Shown here in pieces: positions 54,830 to 62,570 of a stretch of DNA of 64,000 nucleotides. The notes beneath the pieces were generated by a model that worked only from the letters and a program-made list of their open reading frames with translations, was not told the origin of the DNA and made no database searches. Made by a program: the position numbers and the translations under genes. The DNA is taken from positions 1 through 64,000 of the forward strand of contig JAHJCO010000035.1 of NCBI GenBank assembly GCA_018831265.1, given 5' to 3'. The DNA comes from Actinomycetota bacterium (lineage in GTDB: Bacteria > Actinomycetota > Geothermincolia > Fen-727 > Anoxymicrobiaceae). Positions within the stretch are counted from its first letter, which is position 1, and each line of letters begins with the position of its first letter.

Positions 54830-55093
54830 CTAACCGGTCTCCTTGGTCCCGGTGTCCTCGAGGGGATAGAAGAAGGACACCTCGTTCTTGTTCACCCCGA
54901 CGAAATCGGCGTGGTAGATCAGCTTTCCGTCATTGATGCTGAAGATGTCCGCGTCGGTCACCGGGACGAACGAGGCCTCCTTTATGTTCACCAGGTCGAG
55001 CATCCTCGCGCCGGGGTACTTGTGCATGTAACCCACAATGCGAAAGCGGTCCACGACCATGGTGACCTGTATCTTCTCCTTGGGAACGTGCAT
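54830..55093 (-). CDS. Small conserved hypothetical protein
   Basis: An 87-residue soluble protein with a beta-rich pattern (KIQVTMVVDRFRIVGYMHKYPGARMLDLVN, FSINDGKLIYHADFVGVNKNEVSFFYPL). AAGGAGGG precedes the ATG at good spacing, so it is probably real. No cysteines, no signal peptide. I cannot name its family; such proteins may bind RNA or ligands by an Sm-like or PilZ-like barrel, which is a guess. It converges with the 54363 gene. Confidence 0.6.
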   Translation of the reverse strand: MHVPKEKIQVTMVVDRFRIVGYMHKYPGARMLDLVNIKEASFVPVTDADIFSINDGKLIYHADFVGVNKNEVSFFYPLEDTGTKETG

Positions 55094-55190
55094 CTAAAGG
55101 CCCTCCTTGACCCTCGGCGCTCCTCTCAGACTGCTCTATTGTATATTCGTCAGCCAGGTTGTTAAAGCGTTCTACTCCGGGTGCACCCTG

Positions 55191-55871
55191 TCAACCTGCT
55201 GCAAAGTGGTGCAGGAGGTTGGAGATGACGAGCTCCAGTGCGGCCAGCCCGACGCCCGCCGCCACCGTCACCGCGGGGCGGACAGGCGGGCGGTCCTCCC
55301 GGAACCGGTCCAGCAGCAGGGCGGCCAGCGTGACGTTCAGGACCAGGAAGGTCAAAAGGATGGACAGAGTCACCAGCGGAGCCCACAGCCAGAACCCCGG
55401 CGACCAGCCCGGGTAGACCGCCAGGGTGACAGCCGCGGGGACGGGCAGCAGGGCGGGAACGGACCACCAGGACTCGAACGCTATCCCATCCTCCTGTGAC
55501 CACTGCCGGGCGGCCAGCGGGAAAAGCAATGCGGCCGCGCCCACCCCTGCCAGGGCTCCCGTGGCCAGCCTGATGATGCTGGTCGTCTCCCTCAAGCCCC
55601 CGTAGGAGGTGGCGACATCCACCGCCATGGGGAGGACGAACAGCGCGAGTGCGATCACCTTCGGCCAGGAAGGGTAGCGGGTACGCTCGAGCCTGTACAC
55701 GACAAGCAGCAGGAGGAAGCAGGCGGCGAACCCGAGGAACAGCCCCGTGTCCCGGGCGCAGACAGGCAGCCCGCGGCCTCCGTAGGCGAGGCTGCGCGAT
55801 GGGAGCTGATGGCAGATAGCGTAGCCGACCTGGTCCATGAACCAGGTGGCGATGTCTTCGAGAATGCTCAT
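55191..55871 (-). CDS. DUF2085-family membrane protein
   Basis: A 226-residue membrane protein with about six TM helices. The DUF2085 signature ICHQLPSRSLAYGGRGLPVCARDTGLFLGF is at about 19-48, with Cys and His likely binding a metal near the membrane surface. The function of the family is unknown. The promoter seems leaderless: TATAGT lies six bases before the ATG, and repeat B4 covers the -35 region. Confidence 0.8.
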   Translation of the reverse strand: MSILEDIATWFMDQVGYAICHQLPSRSLAYGGRGLPVCARDTGLFLGFAACFLLLLVVYRLERTRYPSWPKVIALALFVLPMAVDVATSYGGLRETTSIIRLATGALAGVGAAALLFPLAARQWSQEDGIAFESWWSVPALLPVPAAVTLAVYPGWSPGFWLWAPLVTLSILLTFLVLNVTLAALLLDRFREDRPPVRPAVTVAAGVGLAALELVISNLLHHFAAG

Positions 55872-55877
55872 GCGCTT

Positions 55878-55883
55878 ACTATA
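55878..55883 (-). promoter_or_regulatory. -10 box of a likely leaderless promoter (DUF2085 gene)
   Basis: TATAGT on the minus strand, six bases before the ATG at 55871. Transcription would start at or next to the start codon. The -35 place falls in the GGCACCG of repeat B4. Confidence 0.5.
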
Positions 55884-55890
55884 GAATATG

Positions 55891-55925
55891 ATGAATAAAA
55901 CGGTGCCAGGCGGGATTCAATTCAT
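55891..55925. repeat. Family B repeat B4
   Basis: Arms ATGAAT/ATTCAT around GGTGCCAGGCGGGATTCA, in the divergent region between the DUF2085 and PLP-enzyme genes. Confidence 0.75.
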
Positions 55926-55968
55926 CCGCCGGCCGGGCTGAGACTGACTGGAGCGAAACGGAGAACCC

Positions 55969-57090
55969 ATGGCGCGACCGCTGCTGTTCGAGGCCTGTCC
56001 CGAGCTGGCAGGTGATACGGCCTGGCTCGAGCTCGGCGAGTACCCCACTCCCGTGGAGAAGCTCGAAGGCGTGTGCGCCGCCGAGGGACTGGACCACCTC
56101 TACATCAAGCGCGACGACCTCAGCTCCACGCTGTACGGCGGCAACAAGGTTCGGAAGCTCGAGTTCCTGCTGGCCGACGCGAAGGCGAAGGGCCACACCA
56201 GCGTTATAACGTTCGGCGCGGTCGGCTCCAACCACGTGCTGGCCACTGTGATACACGCGGAGCGGCTGGGCATCGAGACCTATGCGTGTCTCTGGCCGCA
56301 GCCCAACGCCGCTTACGTCAGGAAGAACCTGCTGCTTGACTACGCCCACGGCGCGCACTTCGTGCTGACCGGCTCCATGTACGGGGCCCCGGTCGCCTTC
56401 TTCCGGGGCATGGCCCGAGGGGCGCGGGGGCGCGGGGCGGGTCACCCGTACTTCATTCCCCCCGGCGGCTCGAACATCCTGGGCTCGCTCGGGTACGTCG
56501 ACGGGGCGCTGGAGCTCAAACGCCAGGTGGACGAAGGCCTGGTGCCCGAGCCCGACTTCATCTTCGTGACCTACGGGAGCGGGAGCACCGCGGCGGGCCT
56601 GCTGGCCGGCGTCACCCTCGCGGGAATGAAGAGCATCGTGGTCCCGGTTCGGGTGGTGGACAAGATAGTCTGCAACCGGTACCTGCTCGCCGGTCACGTG
56701 GACCGGGTCGCCGACTTCGTCGCGCGGCACTGCCCGGTCTCGGGCATCCTCGGCCGGCGGCCCCGGGACATCATGCTCATCGACGATTTCTGCGGCCCGA
56801 CATACGCCTGCTTCACGCCTGAGGGGATGGCGGCCGTCTCCCGCGCGAAGGCGTGCGACGGCATCAAGCTGGAGGGCACCTACACCGGCAAGACCTTCGC
56901 GGGCGCGCTGGACTTCATCCGCCGTCACGGCCTGGAGAGCCGCGTCTGCCTGTTCTGGAATACCTACAACTCGGCCGACCTCTACCCCCAGGTCTGCGAT
57001 ATCGACTACCACTCGCTCCCCGAAGGCGTGCACAAGTACTTCGAGGACCCGCTGCAGGAGGAGGAGATGTCCTGCGAAGTGGTGTTCTGA
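55969..57090 (+). CDS. PLP-dependent D-cysteine desulfhydrase/ACC deaminase-like enzyme
   Basis: A 373-residue fold-type II PLP enzyme. The Schiff-base Lys is in LYGGNKVRKLEFLL (Lys60), followed by ITFGAVGSNHVLAT and the phosphate-binding YGSGSTAAGLLAG. It ends with a tail containing CLFWNTYNSADLY. The family includes D-cysteine desulfhydrase and 1-aminocyclopropane-1-carboxylate deaminase; which one cannot be told. An SD-like GGAG lies further upstream of the ATG (AACGGAGAACCC). It stands apart from its neighbours. Confidence 0.85.
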   Translation: MARPLLFEACPELAGDTAWLELGEYPTPVEKLEGVCAAEGLDHLYIKRDDLSSTLYGGNKVRKLEFLLADAKAKGHTSVITFGAVGSNHVLATVIHAERLGIETYACLWPQPNAAYVRKNLLLDYAHGAHFVLTGSMYGAPVAFFRGMARGARGRGAGHPYFIPPGGSNILGSLGYVDGALELKRQVDEGLVPEPDFIFVTYGSGSTAAGLLAGVTLAGMKSIVVPVRVVDKIVCNRYLLAGHVDRVADFVARHCPVSGILGRRPRDIMLIDDFCGPTYACFTPEGMAAVSRAKACDGIKLEGTYTGKTFAGALDFIRRHGLESRVCLFWNTYNSADLYPQVCDIDYHSLPEGVHKYFEDPLQEEEMSCEVVF

Positions 57091-57155
57091 GCGGAAGATG
57101 GCGGCTCCGATCCACCCAGTGATATGATACCGGGAGCGGAGCAATGGAGGTTGGG

Positions 57156-58070
57156 ATGCGGCGGATACTGGTTCTTCTCCCCTGTCTTTGCGCCTTGCTT
57201 GTACTCGCGGGATGCGGCCCCAGCCCACAAGACGTGGTCAACGCCTTCAACAAGGATATCGACCTCGAGCACCCCAAGGCCGCCAGAGAGCAATTGACCC
57301 CCGACGCAAACACCTCTTGGGCGAAAGGCGACATCGTCGCCGATTTTCCGCTCAATATGGACCTCGTCCGTATAATCGGGACGGTCAACAGTAAAAATGA
57401 AAGCGAGCTAACGGTGAAGGCCGAGCTACTGGACACCGACGAAATGGTCCTGGCGAGATTACACTACCGAATGGAGGTCGACCGGGGACGCTGGAAGATA
57501 TCCGAGGTTAAGATCCTCTACAGCGGATTTGGCCAGTGGAAAACGATCGGAGAAGGACTCCAACCAACCAGCGCTGACCAGGAGTACGAAGTCCCCGACA
57601 GACCTCCCGGCGCGGTAGGAGGGCCCGGGGTGAGTCCGACCGATGAGTACACGAGCATTCCAGGTGATATCTCGGTCTCGGTCACTGGGATCCAGGAAGT
57701 TCAGCGACTTGAGAGCAACACATACCCTGGCGAGCCACCAGAGGTACTGACCGGCGACTTCGTTCTCGTAAACATGTTGGTGAAAAACGAAACGGATGTC
57801 CCAAGGGAGATCTTCTATCGCTTTTCCAGCAGCGGAGGCGATCAAACGCAGTTCCTTCTCCTCGACCTTGTGGACAGGGTCTACGGAAACACAGTGGATA
57901 CAGAGGATTTCACGATGCAATCGAGCAGCCGGGGCGAGACGTTGAATCCCGGCGTCGCAAATCCGGTGAACGTGGCATTCCGTGTTCCTGCGTCAAGGGG
58001 GGGCTTCCAGCTTATCGTAAGAGGTTGGAAGGACGACGACTACATAGAGTATGACCTGGGCGTCCCGTGA
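57156..58070 (+). CDS. Lipoprotein with C-terminal DUF4352-like domain
   Basis: A 304-residue lipoprotein with signal MRRILVLLPCLCALLVLAGC (Cys about 20). A first domain (about 25-130) has NTF2/DUF4878-like character (FNKDIDLEHPKAAREQL, then LHYRMEVDRGRWKISEVKIL). A C-terminal Ig-like domain (about 165-300) has FVLVNMLVKNETDVPREI, typical of DUF4352. ATG at 57156 follows GGAGG. Bases of the second half are less GC-rich than neighbouring genes, a mild sign of different origin. Role unknown, probably envelope-bound. Confidence 0.7.
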   Translation: MRRILVLLPCLCALLVLAGCGPSPQDVVNAFNKDIDLEHPKAAREQLTPDANTSWAKGDIVADFPLNMDLVRIIGTVNSKNESELTVKAELLDTDEMVLARLHYRMEVDRGRWKISEVKILYSGFGQWKTIGEGLQPTSADQEYEVPDRPPGAVGGPGVSPTDEYTSIPGDISVSVTGIQEVQRLESNTYPGEPPEVLTGDFVLVNMLVKNETDVPREIFYRFSSSGGDQTQFLLLDLVDRVYGNTVDTEDFTMQSSSRGETLNPGVANPVNVAFRVPASRGGFQLIVRGWKDDDYIEYDLGVP

Positions 58071-58080
58071 CCGAGCCCTG

Positions 58081-59184
58081 TCACAGCAATACGCAAGAAG
58101 TCCGCCACCGGCCTTTCTTCACGCGCCGGTAACCGGGGACGGCGCGGAACATGCCTGTCAGCATCCAGGCCCCGAAGTCACCGGTGTGCTTCAGTGTCTC
58201 GTTCAGGCCGATGATCGCGCGGCGGCGCATCCCCATGCTCATCGCGTTGTATATCCTGCGCTGCAGCAGCATCTCGCGCCACGAGCGCAGACAGCGCCTG
58301 AACTCCAGGTATGCCGCGGAGCGGTCCTCCACCGCCATCGCCGCGATCTTCCCGCTGACAAGCGCGCCGTGCACCCCGAAGAGGGAGAACGGCTCGATCA
58401 TCCCCGACAGGGTCCCGGCAAGTATCTTGTCGGAGGCGAACAGGCGGGGGTTGCTGAGCTTCCGGGTCGGGGTAGGCCCGTACCCGTAGAGCCACTCGTC
58501 GGCATGCAGGCCCTCGGTCCGGCCGGCCTCGTCCTCGAACGACTCCAGCTCCGAGCGGCGGATGGGGTTGCGCGTGAAGAAGAGGATCATCCAGATGCCG
58601 TTCAGGCACGCCCAGTAGGCGTAGTCGTTGGTGTAGTCACCGAAGTAGATCGCGGCCTCGGAGTCCTTGTCCTCGATTGTCCCCTTGGTGCCGTAGCACC
58701 AGCCCATGGTGTAGGGGATGCCCAGCGCGTCGAACGACTCGGCGTACAGGCCCGTGGCGATGATTGTATCGGGCGGCAGGGCCGCGATCTCACCCTGGCC
58801 CAGGACCGGCGATTCATACTCTATACGGACACCGGATTCCTCCGCCAGGTCACGCAGGTAGCCGTCCAGCGCCGTCTTTCGCGGGCCCCGCTCCACGCAG
58901 CACAGGTTCAGGCGGCCCAGGGGTACGTCGTAGGGCCCTTTCCCCCAGAAGTAGCCGTTCAGCCTCTTGCAGGGCTTGATCTGCGGGTCGCCCAGCGGGA
59001 TGCCGAGGTATTCACCGAGCCTGTCGGGCAGCATGGGTGTGACGTCCACGCACGGCCACCGCTCCGGCTGACCGCCCACGGTCCTGTACTTCTCGAGCAC
59101 CCGGACCTCGTACCCCTTGCGGGCCAGCAGGGTCGCCGCGGTGAGTCCCGCGAGCCCGGCCCCTACGACAAGCTGCTCAGCCAT
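58081..59184 (-). CDS. FAD-dependent oxidoreductase (geranylgeranyl reductase-like), paralogue 1
   Basis: A 367-residue flavoprotein opening with the FAD motif VVGAGLAGLTAATLLARKGYEVRVLEK. A late FAD-contacting segment, ILAGTLSGMIEPFSLFGVHGALVSGKIAAMAV (about 265-297), also occurs in the plus-strand protein at 60133. The middle holds aromatic-rich strands (YFGDYTNDYAYWACLNGIWMILFF), suggesting a hydrophobic substrate. It overlaps the end of the flavoprotein gene encoded before it, so it receives electrons perhaps from rubredoxin and that protein. Substrate unknown. Confidence 0.8.
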   Translation of the reverse strand: MAEQLVVGAGLAGLTAATLLARKGYEVRVLEKYRTVGGQPERWPCVDVTPMLPDRLGEYLGIPLGDPQIKPCKRLNGYFWGKGPYDVPLGRLNLCCVERGPRKTALDGYLRDLAEESGVRIEYESPVLGQGEIAALPPDTIIATGLYAESFDALGIPYTMGWCYGTKGTIEDKDSEAAIYFGDYTNDYAYWACLNGIWMILFFTRNPIRRSELESFEDEAGRTEGLHADEWLYGYGPTPTRKLSNPRLFASDKILAGTLSGMIEPFSLFGVHGALVSGKIAAMAVEDRSAAYLEFRRCLRSWREMLLQRRIYNAMSMGMRRRAIIGLNETLKHTGDFGAWMLTGMFRAVPGYRRVKKGRWRTSCVLL

Positions 59185-59810
59185 TCCCGCTCCCCTTCCT
59201 CCACCTCGGGCGGGTTGACCAGGCGCGCGCCGGCCTCGCGGCAGGCGTCGAGCGCGCCGGGTACCTCCAGGATCGCGCCCCGCTCGTCCACGTTGTAGTA
59301 GCAGACGCGCTCCCGGTGCTTGACCTCCAGAATCCCGAAGAAGTACCGGACGGTTGGCAGCGAGGGCTCGAAGACGTCAGGCTTCTTCATGCCGGCAGCC
59401 GACAGCCACAGGCCTCGCCTGGCCTCTCGCAGCTCTTCGTCCGGTACCGTGTGGCGCTTCAGGACGTACTTCGTCGCCCAGCAGCACTGCAGCCTGTCGA
59501 TCATGACCTTGGCCTGTGAGGCCAGGCCCATGCTGAAGATGGGAGCCGCCAGGACTATCCCGTCGGCCGAGAGCATCCGGGCGACGAGGTCGGGCATGTC
59601 GTCTTCCTGGACACAGCGGCCCGTCCTGCTGCAGGCGTGGCATGCCATGCAGGGGTTGATTTCCAGGTCCGGGACGCGGACCTTCGCCACCACCGCGCCC
59701 GCCACGACCGCTCCCTCGAGCGCGGCGTCCGCCATCAGGTCGGTGTTCCCGCCCTCCCGCGGGCTGCACGAGAGCGCCAGCACCGTCTTGTTGCCACCCG
59801 TATCAGTCAC
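59163..59810 (-). CDS. Flavodoxin-like iron-sulfur flavoprotein / NADPH-dependent FMN reductase family
   Basis: A 215-residue FMN_red-family protein: LALSCSPREGGNTDLMADAAL (FMN phosphate loop), a compact Cys motif NPCMACHACSRTGRC (about 52-66) and APIFSMGLASQAKVMIDRLQ. The cysteines match Isf-like flavoproteins that hold one 4Fe-4S cluster. It would carry electrons between rubredoxin and oxidoreductases. GTG start with GGAGGTCAG directly before. It begins 28 bases after the rubredoxin gene and overlaps the FAD protein gene by 22 bases. Confidence 0.85.
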   Translation of the reverse strand: MTDTGGNKTVLALSCSPREGGNTDLMADAALEGAVVAGAVVAKVRVPDLEINPCMACHACSRTGRCVQEDDMPDLVARMLSADGIVLAAPIFSMGLASQAKVMIDRLQCCWATKYVLKRHTVPDEELREARRGLWLSAAGMKKPDVFEPSLPTVRYFFGILEVKHRERVCYYNVDERGAILEVPGALDACREAGARLVNPPEVEEGEREWLSSLS

Positions 59811-59838
59811 CTGACCTCCACGGTCCGTTCAGGTCCGG

Positions 59839-60003
59839 TCATTCCTCGTACGGCCGGAAGCAGTCCAGGATCGCGTCGCACCAGGGGCACACCCACGTCG
59901 ACGGCAGAGCCTCGAACGGCACCCCCGGCTCGACGCCTCCGCGCTCGTCGCCCAGCTCCGGGTTGTAGATATAGCCGCACACCTGGCATTCGTACTGCTG
60001 CAT
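59839..60003 (-). CDS. Rubredoxin
   Basis: A 54-residue rubredoxin: MQQYECQVCGYIYNPELGD at the start and WVCPWCDAILDCF near the end, giving Cys6-x2-Cys9 and Cys38-x2-Cys41 to hold one iron. Trp37 and the YNPELGD loop are family-typical. It would shuttle electrons to the flavoprotein encoded next. A TATAAT six bases before the ATG suggests a leaderless transcript. A small electron carrier of this type is usual in anaerobes. Confidence 0.92.
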   Translation of the reverse strand: MQQYECQVCGYIYNPELGDERGGVEPGVPFEALPSTWVCPWCDAILDCFRPYEE

Positions 60004-60009
60004 AGGCTA

Positions 60010-60015
60010 ATTATA
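60010..60015 (-). promoter_or_regulatory. -10 box of a likely leaderless promoter (rubredoxin operon)
   Basis: TATAAT on the minus strand, six bases before the rubredoxin ATG. The -35 place lies in the GGCACCG of repeat B5, as at the DUF2085 promoter. Confidence 0.55.
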
Positions 60016-60023
60016 CGGGGTCA

Positions 60024-60087
60024 GAATAAAACGGTGCCAGGCAGCATTCTATTCACCATACGGGTGACTTGAATCTCGCCTGGCACC
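60024..60087. repeat. Family B repeat pair B5
   Basis: GAATAAAACGGTGCCAGGCA with arm TATTC at 60024-60054 and an inverted partner GACTTGAATCTCGCCTGGCACC at 60066-60087, in the divergent region between rubredoxin and the 60133 gene. Confidence 0.75.
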
Positions 60088-60132
60088 ATCTTAGTCATAT
60101 AGAATCGCAGGCGTCGGCCGAAAGGGGGCGTC

Positions 60133-61206
60133 ATGCGAGAGCAGATCATTGTCGGAGCCGGGCTGTCCGGCATGGTGGCGGCGATCAACCTGGCGAGGGA
60201 AGGCTTCAAGGTCCGCATCCGCGAGAGGCGGCAGAGCATCGGCGGGCTCACCGATATCGAGGGCCTCGAGGGAAGGGTCATCAACATCGGGGACGGCACG
60301 CCGATCAACCTGGAGAGGCTGGCCGCCTACACCGGCATCGACATCAGCCCCGTGGCCGTACCCCTCAAGGAGTGCCGCAACCACGTCTACGGGAAGACGG
60401 TCGACCTGACCTTCTACGAGGGCGTCCCGACCTACCTGGTGGAGCGGGGTCCTCGCCCGAGTTCGCTGGACGTCTTCCTTTACGACCTGGCGGTCGCCGA
60501 GGGAGTGGAGTTCACGTTCAACGATACGGTGACCGACTTCTCGGACCTGCCACCGGACTCGATAGTCGCCACGGGCCTCTTCGGTGAGGCGTGGCCGGCG
60601 CTGGGGGTCCCGCACATGCAGGTGTTCGGCTACCTCGCCATGTCCCGGACGGACGAGCCCGATCCGAGGGTCATCCTCTACTTCGACGAGTACACCAGGG
60701 ACTACGCGTTCTACTCCCAGGTCAACGGGGCACGCGGCGCCTGCCTCTTCTCGCGCGGCAGGCCGCTGGACGTATCGGTCAAGGACCGCTTCGAGCGTCA
60801 GCTCGCCGAGAACGACGGTATCGTCTTCGAGGGCTGGGACGCTGTCAGCATCGGCGCGCTGCCCGTGCTGAGCGCGCGCAACCCCAGGCTCTTCGCGAAG
60901 AACTTCATCCTGGCGGGTACGCTCTCGGGCACCATCGACCCCCTGCTCCTGTTCGGGGTCCACGGGGGGCTGGTCAGCGGCAAGATCGCGGCCATGGCCG
61001 TGACGGACCACCAGGCGGCGCTGGCGGAGTTCGCCCGGGTGAACGAGTACTTCAGGTTGGGATTCCTCCTCTCCACCCTCTACCGCACCGTCCCGATCTG
61101 GATGCTCAAGCGGATGACCTGGGCCGGGCTGCGGCTCTACCCGGTGATGGCGCCTCTCGCCGGCGAGCGTGCCTTCAGGCTGCTCCCGGGCTACGGGCGC
61201 CTCTGA
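60133..61206 (+). CDS. FAD-dependent oxidoreductase, paralogue 2
   Basis: A 357-residue flavoprotein paralogous to the minus-strand protein at 58081: IIVGAGLSGMVAAINLAREGFKVRIRE at the start and ILAGTLSGTIDPLLLFGVHGGLVSGKIAAMAV (about 257-289). The two enzymes share length and both ends but diverge in the substrate domain. It is followed six bases later by a B12-type radical SAM gene, suggesting action on the same hydrophobic product. GGGGGCGTC lies before the ATG, a weak site. Confidence 0.8.
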   Translation: MREQIIVGAGLSGMVAAINLAREGFKVRIRERRQSIGGLTDIEGLEGRVINIGDGTPINLERLAAYTGIDISPVAVPLKECRNHVYGKTVDLTFYEGVPTYLVERGPRPSSLDVFLYDLAVAEGVEFTFNDTVTDFSDLPPDSIVATGLFGEAWPALGVPHMQVFGYLAMSRTDEPDPRVILYFDEYTRDYAFYSQVNGARGACLFSRGRPLDVSVKDRFERQLAENDGIVFEGWDAVSIGALPVLSARNPRLFAKNFILAGTLSGTIDPLLLFGVHGGLVSGKIAAMAVTDHQAALAEFARVNEYFRLGFLLSTLYRTVPIWMLKRMTWAGLRLYPVMAPLAGERAFRLLPGYGRL

Positions 61207-61212
61207 GCGACC

Positions 61213-62469
61213 ATGCGTGTCGCGCTGGTCAACACCAACCGCTACCGGCAGCCGCCGGTCGTCCCGGTCGGGCTCGAGTACCTGGTGGCGCCGCTGCGTG
61301 CGGCGGGGCACGACGTAGACGCGTGCGACCTCTGCTGGAGCACATCACCGGAGGAGGACCTGGCGGGGTTCATCGAAGAGTCGCATCCCGACGTGGTCGG
61401 ATTCACCGTGCGCAACATCGACACCACCCTCTTTCATGGGAACACGTTCTTCCTGGACGACATCAGGGCGCTGGTGGACGCCGTCCGCGCGGTGAGCGGC
61501 TGCCCCGTGGTCGTCGGAGGGGCGGCCACGGGTTGTGCGGAGGAGTCCCTGGCGGACTACCTGGGAGCCGACCACGTGGTCGTAGGGCCCGGGGAGGTCG
61601 CGTTCCCGAGGCTGCTCGAATCGATAGCGGCGGGCGAGGCTCCCCGCGTCGTCAGCGGCTGGGCCGCGGGTGTCATCAGGGACATGATCCACCCGCGCGG
61701 CTCCCTCTTCGACTACGCCCCCTACATCGAGAGCGACGACCCGGTAGGCCTGGAGTTCCGCAAGGGCTGTGACTGGGCCTGCCCCTTCTGCACGGAGCGC
61801 TCGCACCCGGTCCTGGAGCGGGATGTCAACGCGGTCGTCGCCGAGGCGCGCCTGCTGGCCGATGCGGGTGTGCGGATGTTCTATTTCTGCGACTGCGAGG
61901 TCAACGTGGACGTCGAGGGGACGTGCCGGATGCTCTCGGCCCTGGCGGATGCGGACCTCGGCCTCGAGTGGTCCGGGTACTTCCGTCCCGCTCCGTTCGG
62001 CGGCGAGGTGGCGCGGCTGGCGGCAGCCTCCGGGTGCTCGAAGCTGACGGTCGCGGCCATGAGCTGGGAGATCTCCGCCGGTAACGGAGCATACACCGCC
62101 CGCGACGTGGAGAGCTTCGTGACCACCTGCCGGGAGGCCGGGATTGCGGTGGCGGTGGACCTGCTCGTGGGCTACCCGGGAGAGGAGGAATCCTCGGTTC
62201 TGAGGGCCCTTGAGCTCTTCGCGGAGCTGCGGCCGGCGACCGTCGGAGTGGGGCAGTTCATCAGGCTGTACGAGACGACCCCGTTCGCCGGGCTCGCCCG
62301 CGCGTCGGGCACCGGCCGCTTCTACGGAGCCCTCCAGGACAATCCCGGGATGATAAAGCCTTCCTTCTACACGGCGATCGACCGCGAGTGGCTTGAGGAT
62401 CTGTTGAGACGGGACCCGCTGTTCTCGATCGCGGGAGAGCAGGCCGGGGTCAACTACCAGAATACCTGA
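61213..62469 (+). CDS. B12-binding-domain radical SAM protein
   Basis: A 418-residue radical SAM protein. Residues about 1-150 form a cobalamin-binding-like Rossmann domain (VPVGLEYLVAPLRAAGHDVDACDL, VVGFTVRNIDTTLF, VVGGAATGCAEESL) without the DxHxxG base-off motif. The cluster motif is EFRKGCDWACPFC (Cys186, Cys190, Cys193). Such class B enzymes methylate or couple unactivated carbons. The neighbour gene encodes an FAD oxidoreductase. Substrate unknown; lipid or pigment modification is a guess. Confidence 0.85.
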   Translation: MRVALVNTNRYRQPPVVPVGLEYLVAPLRAAGHDVDACDLCWSTSPEEDLAGFIEESHPDVVGFTVRNIDTTLFHGNTFFLDDIRALVDAVRAVSGCPVVVGGAATGCAEESLADYLGADHVVVGPGEVAFPRLLESIAAGEAPRVVSGWAAGVIRDMIHPRGSLFDYAPYIESDDPVGLEFRKGCDWACPFCTERSHPVLERDVNAVVAEARLLADAGVRMFYFCDCEVNVDVEGTCRMLSALADADLGLEWSGYFRPAPFGGEVARLAAASGCSKLTVAAMSWEISAGNGAYTARDVESFVTTCREAGIAVAVDLLVGYPGEEESSVLRALELFAELRPATVGVGQFIRLYETTPFAGLARASGTGRFYGALQDNPGMIKPSFYTAIDREWLEDLLRRDPLFSIAGEQAGVNYQNT

Positions 62470-62484
62470 ACCCGCTGACTTGGG

Positions 62485-62509
62485 TGCAAAAGGGTCAGGC
62501 ACTTTTGCA
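62485..62509 (+). repeat. Family A hairpin A8
   Basis: TGCAAAAG/CTTTTGCA arms with core GGGTCAGGCACTT. It lies 15 bases after the stop codon of the radical SAM gene, in gene orientation. Confidence 0.75.
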
Positions 62510-62570
62510 ACAACAGGGCCTGTCCATCGTTGTAGAATGAAGTGCATGGCGGAGTGACGGGGAGGTACAG

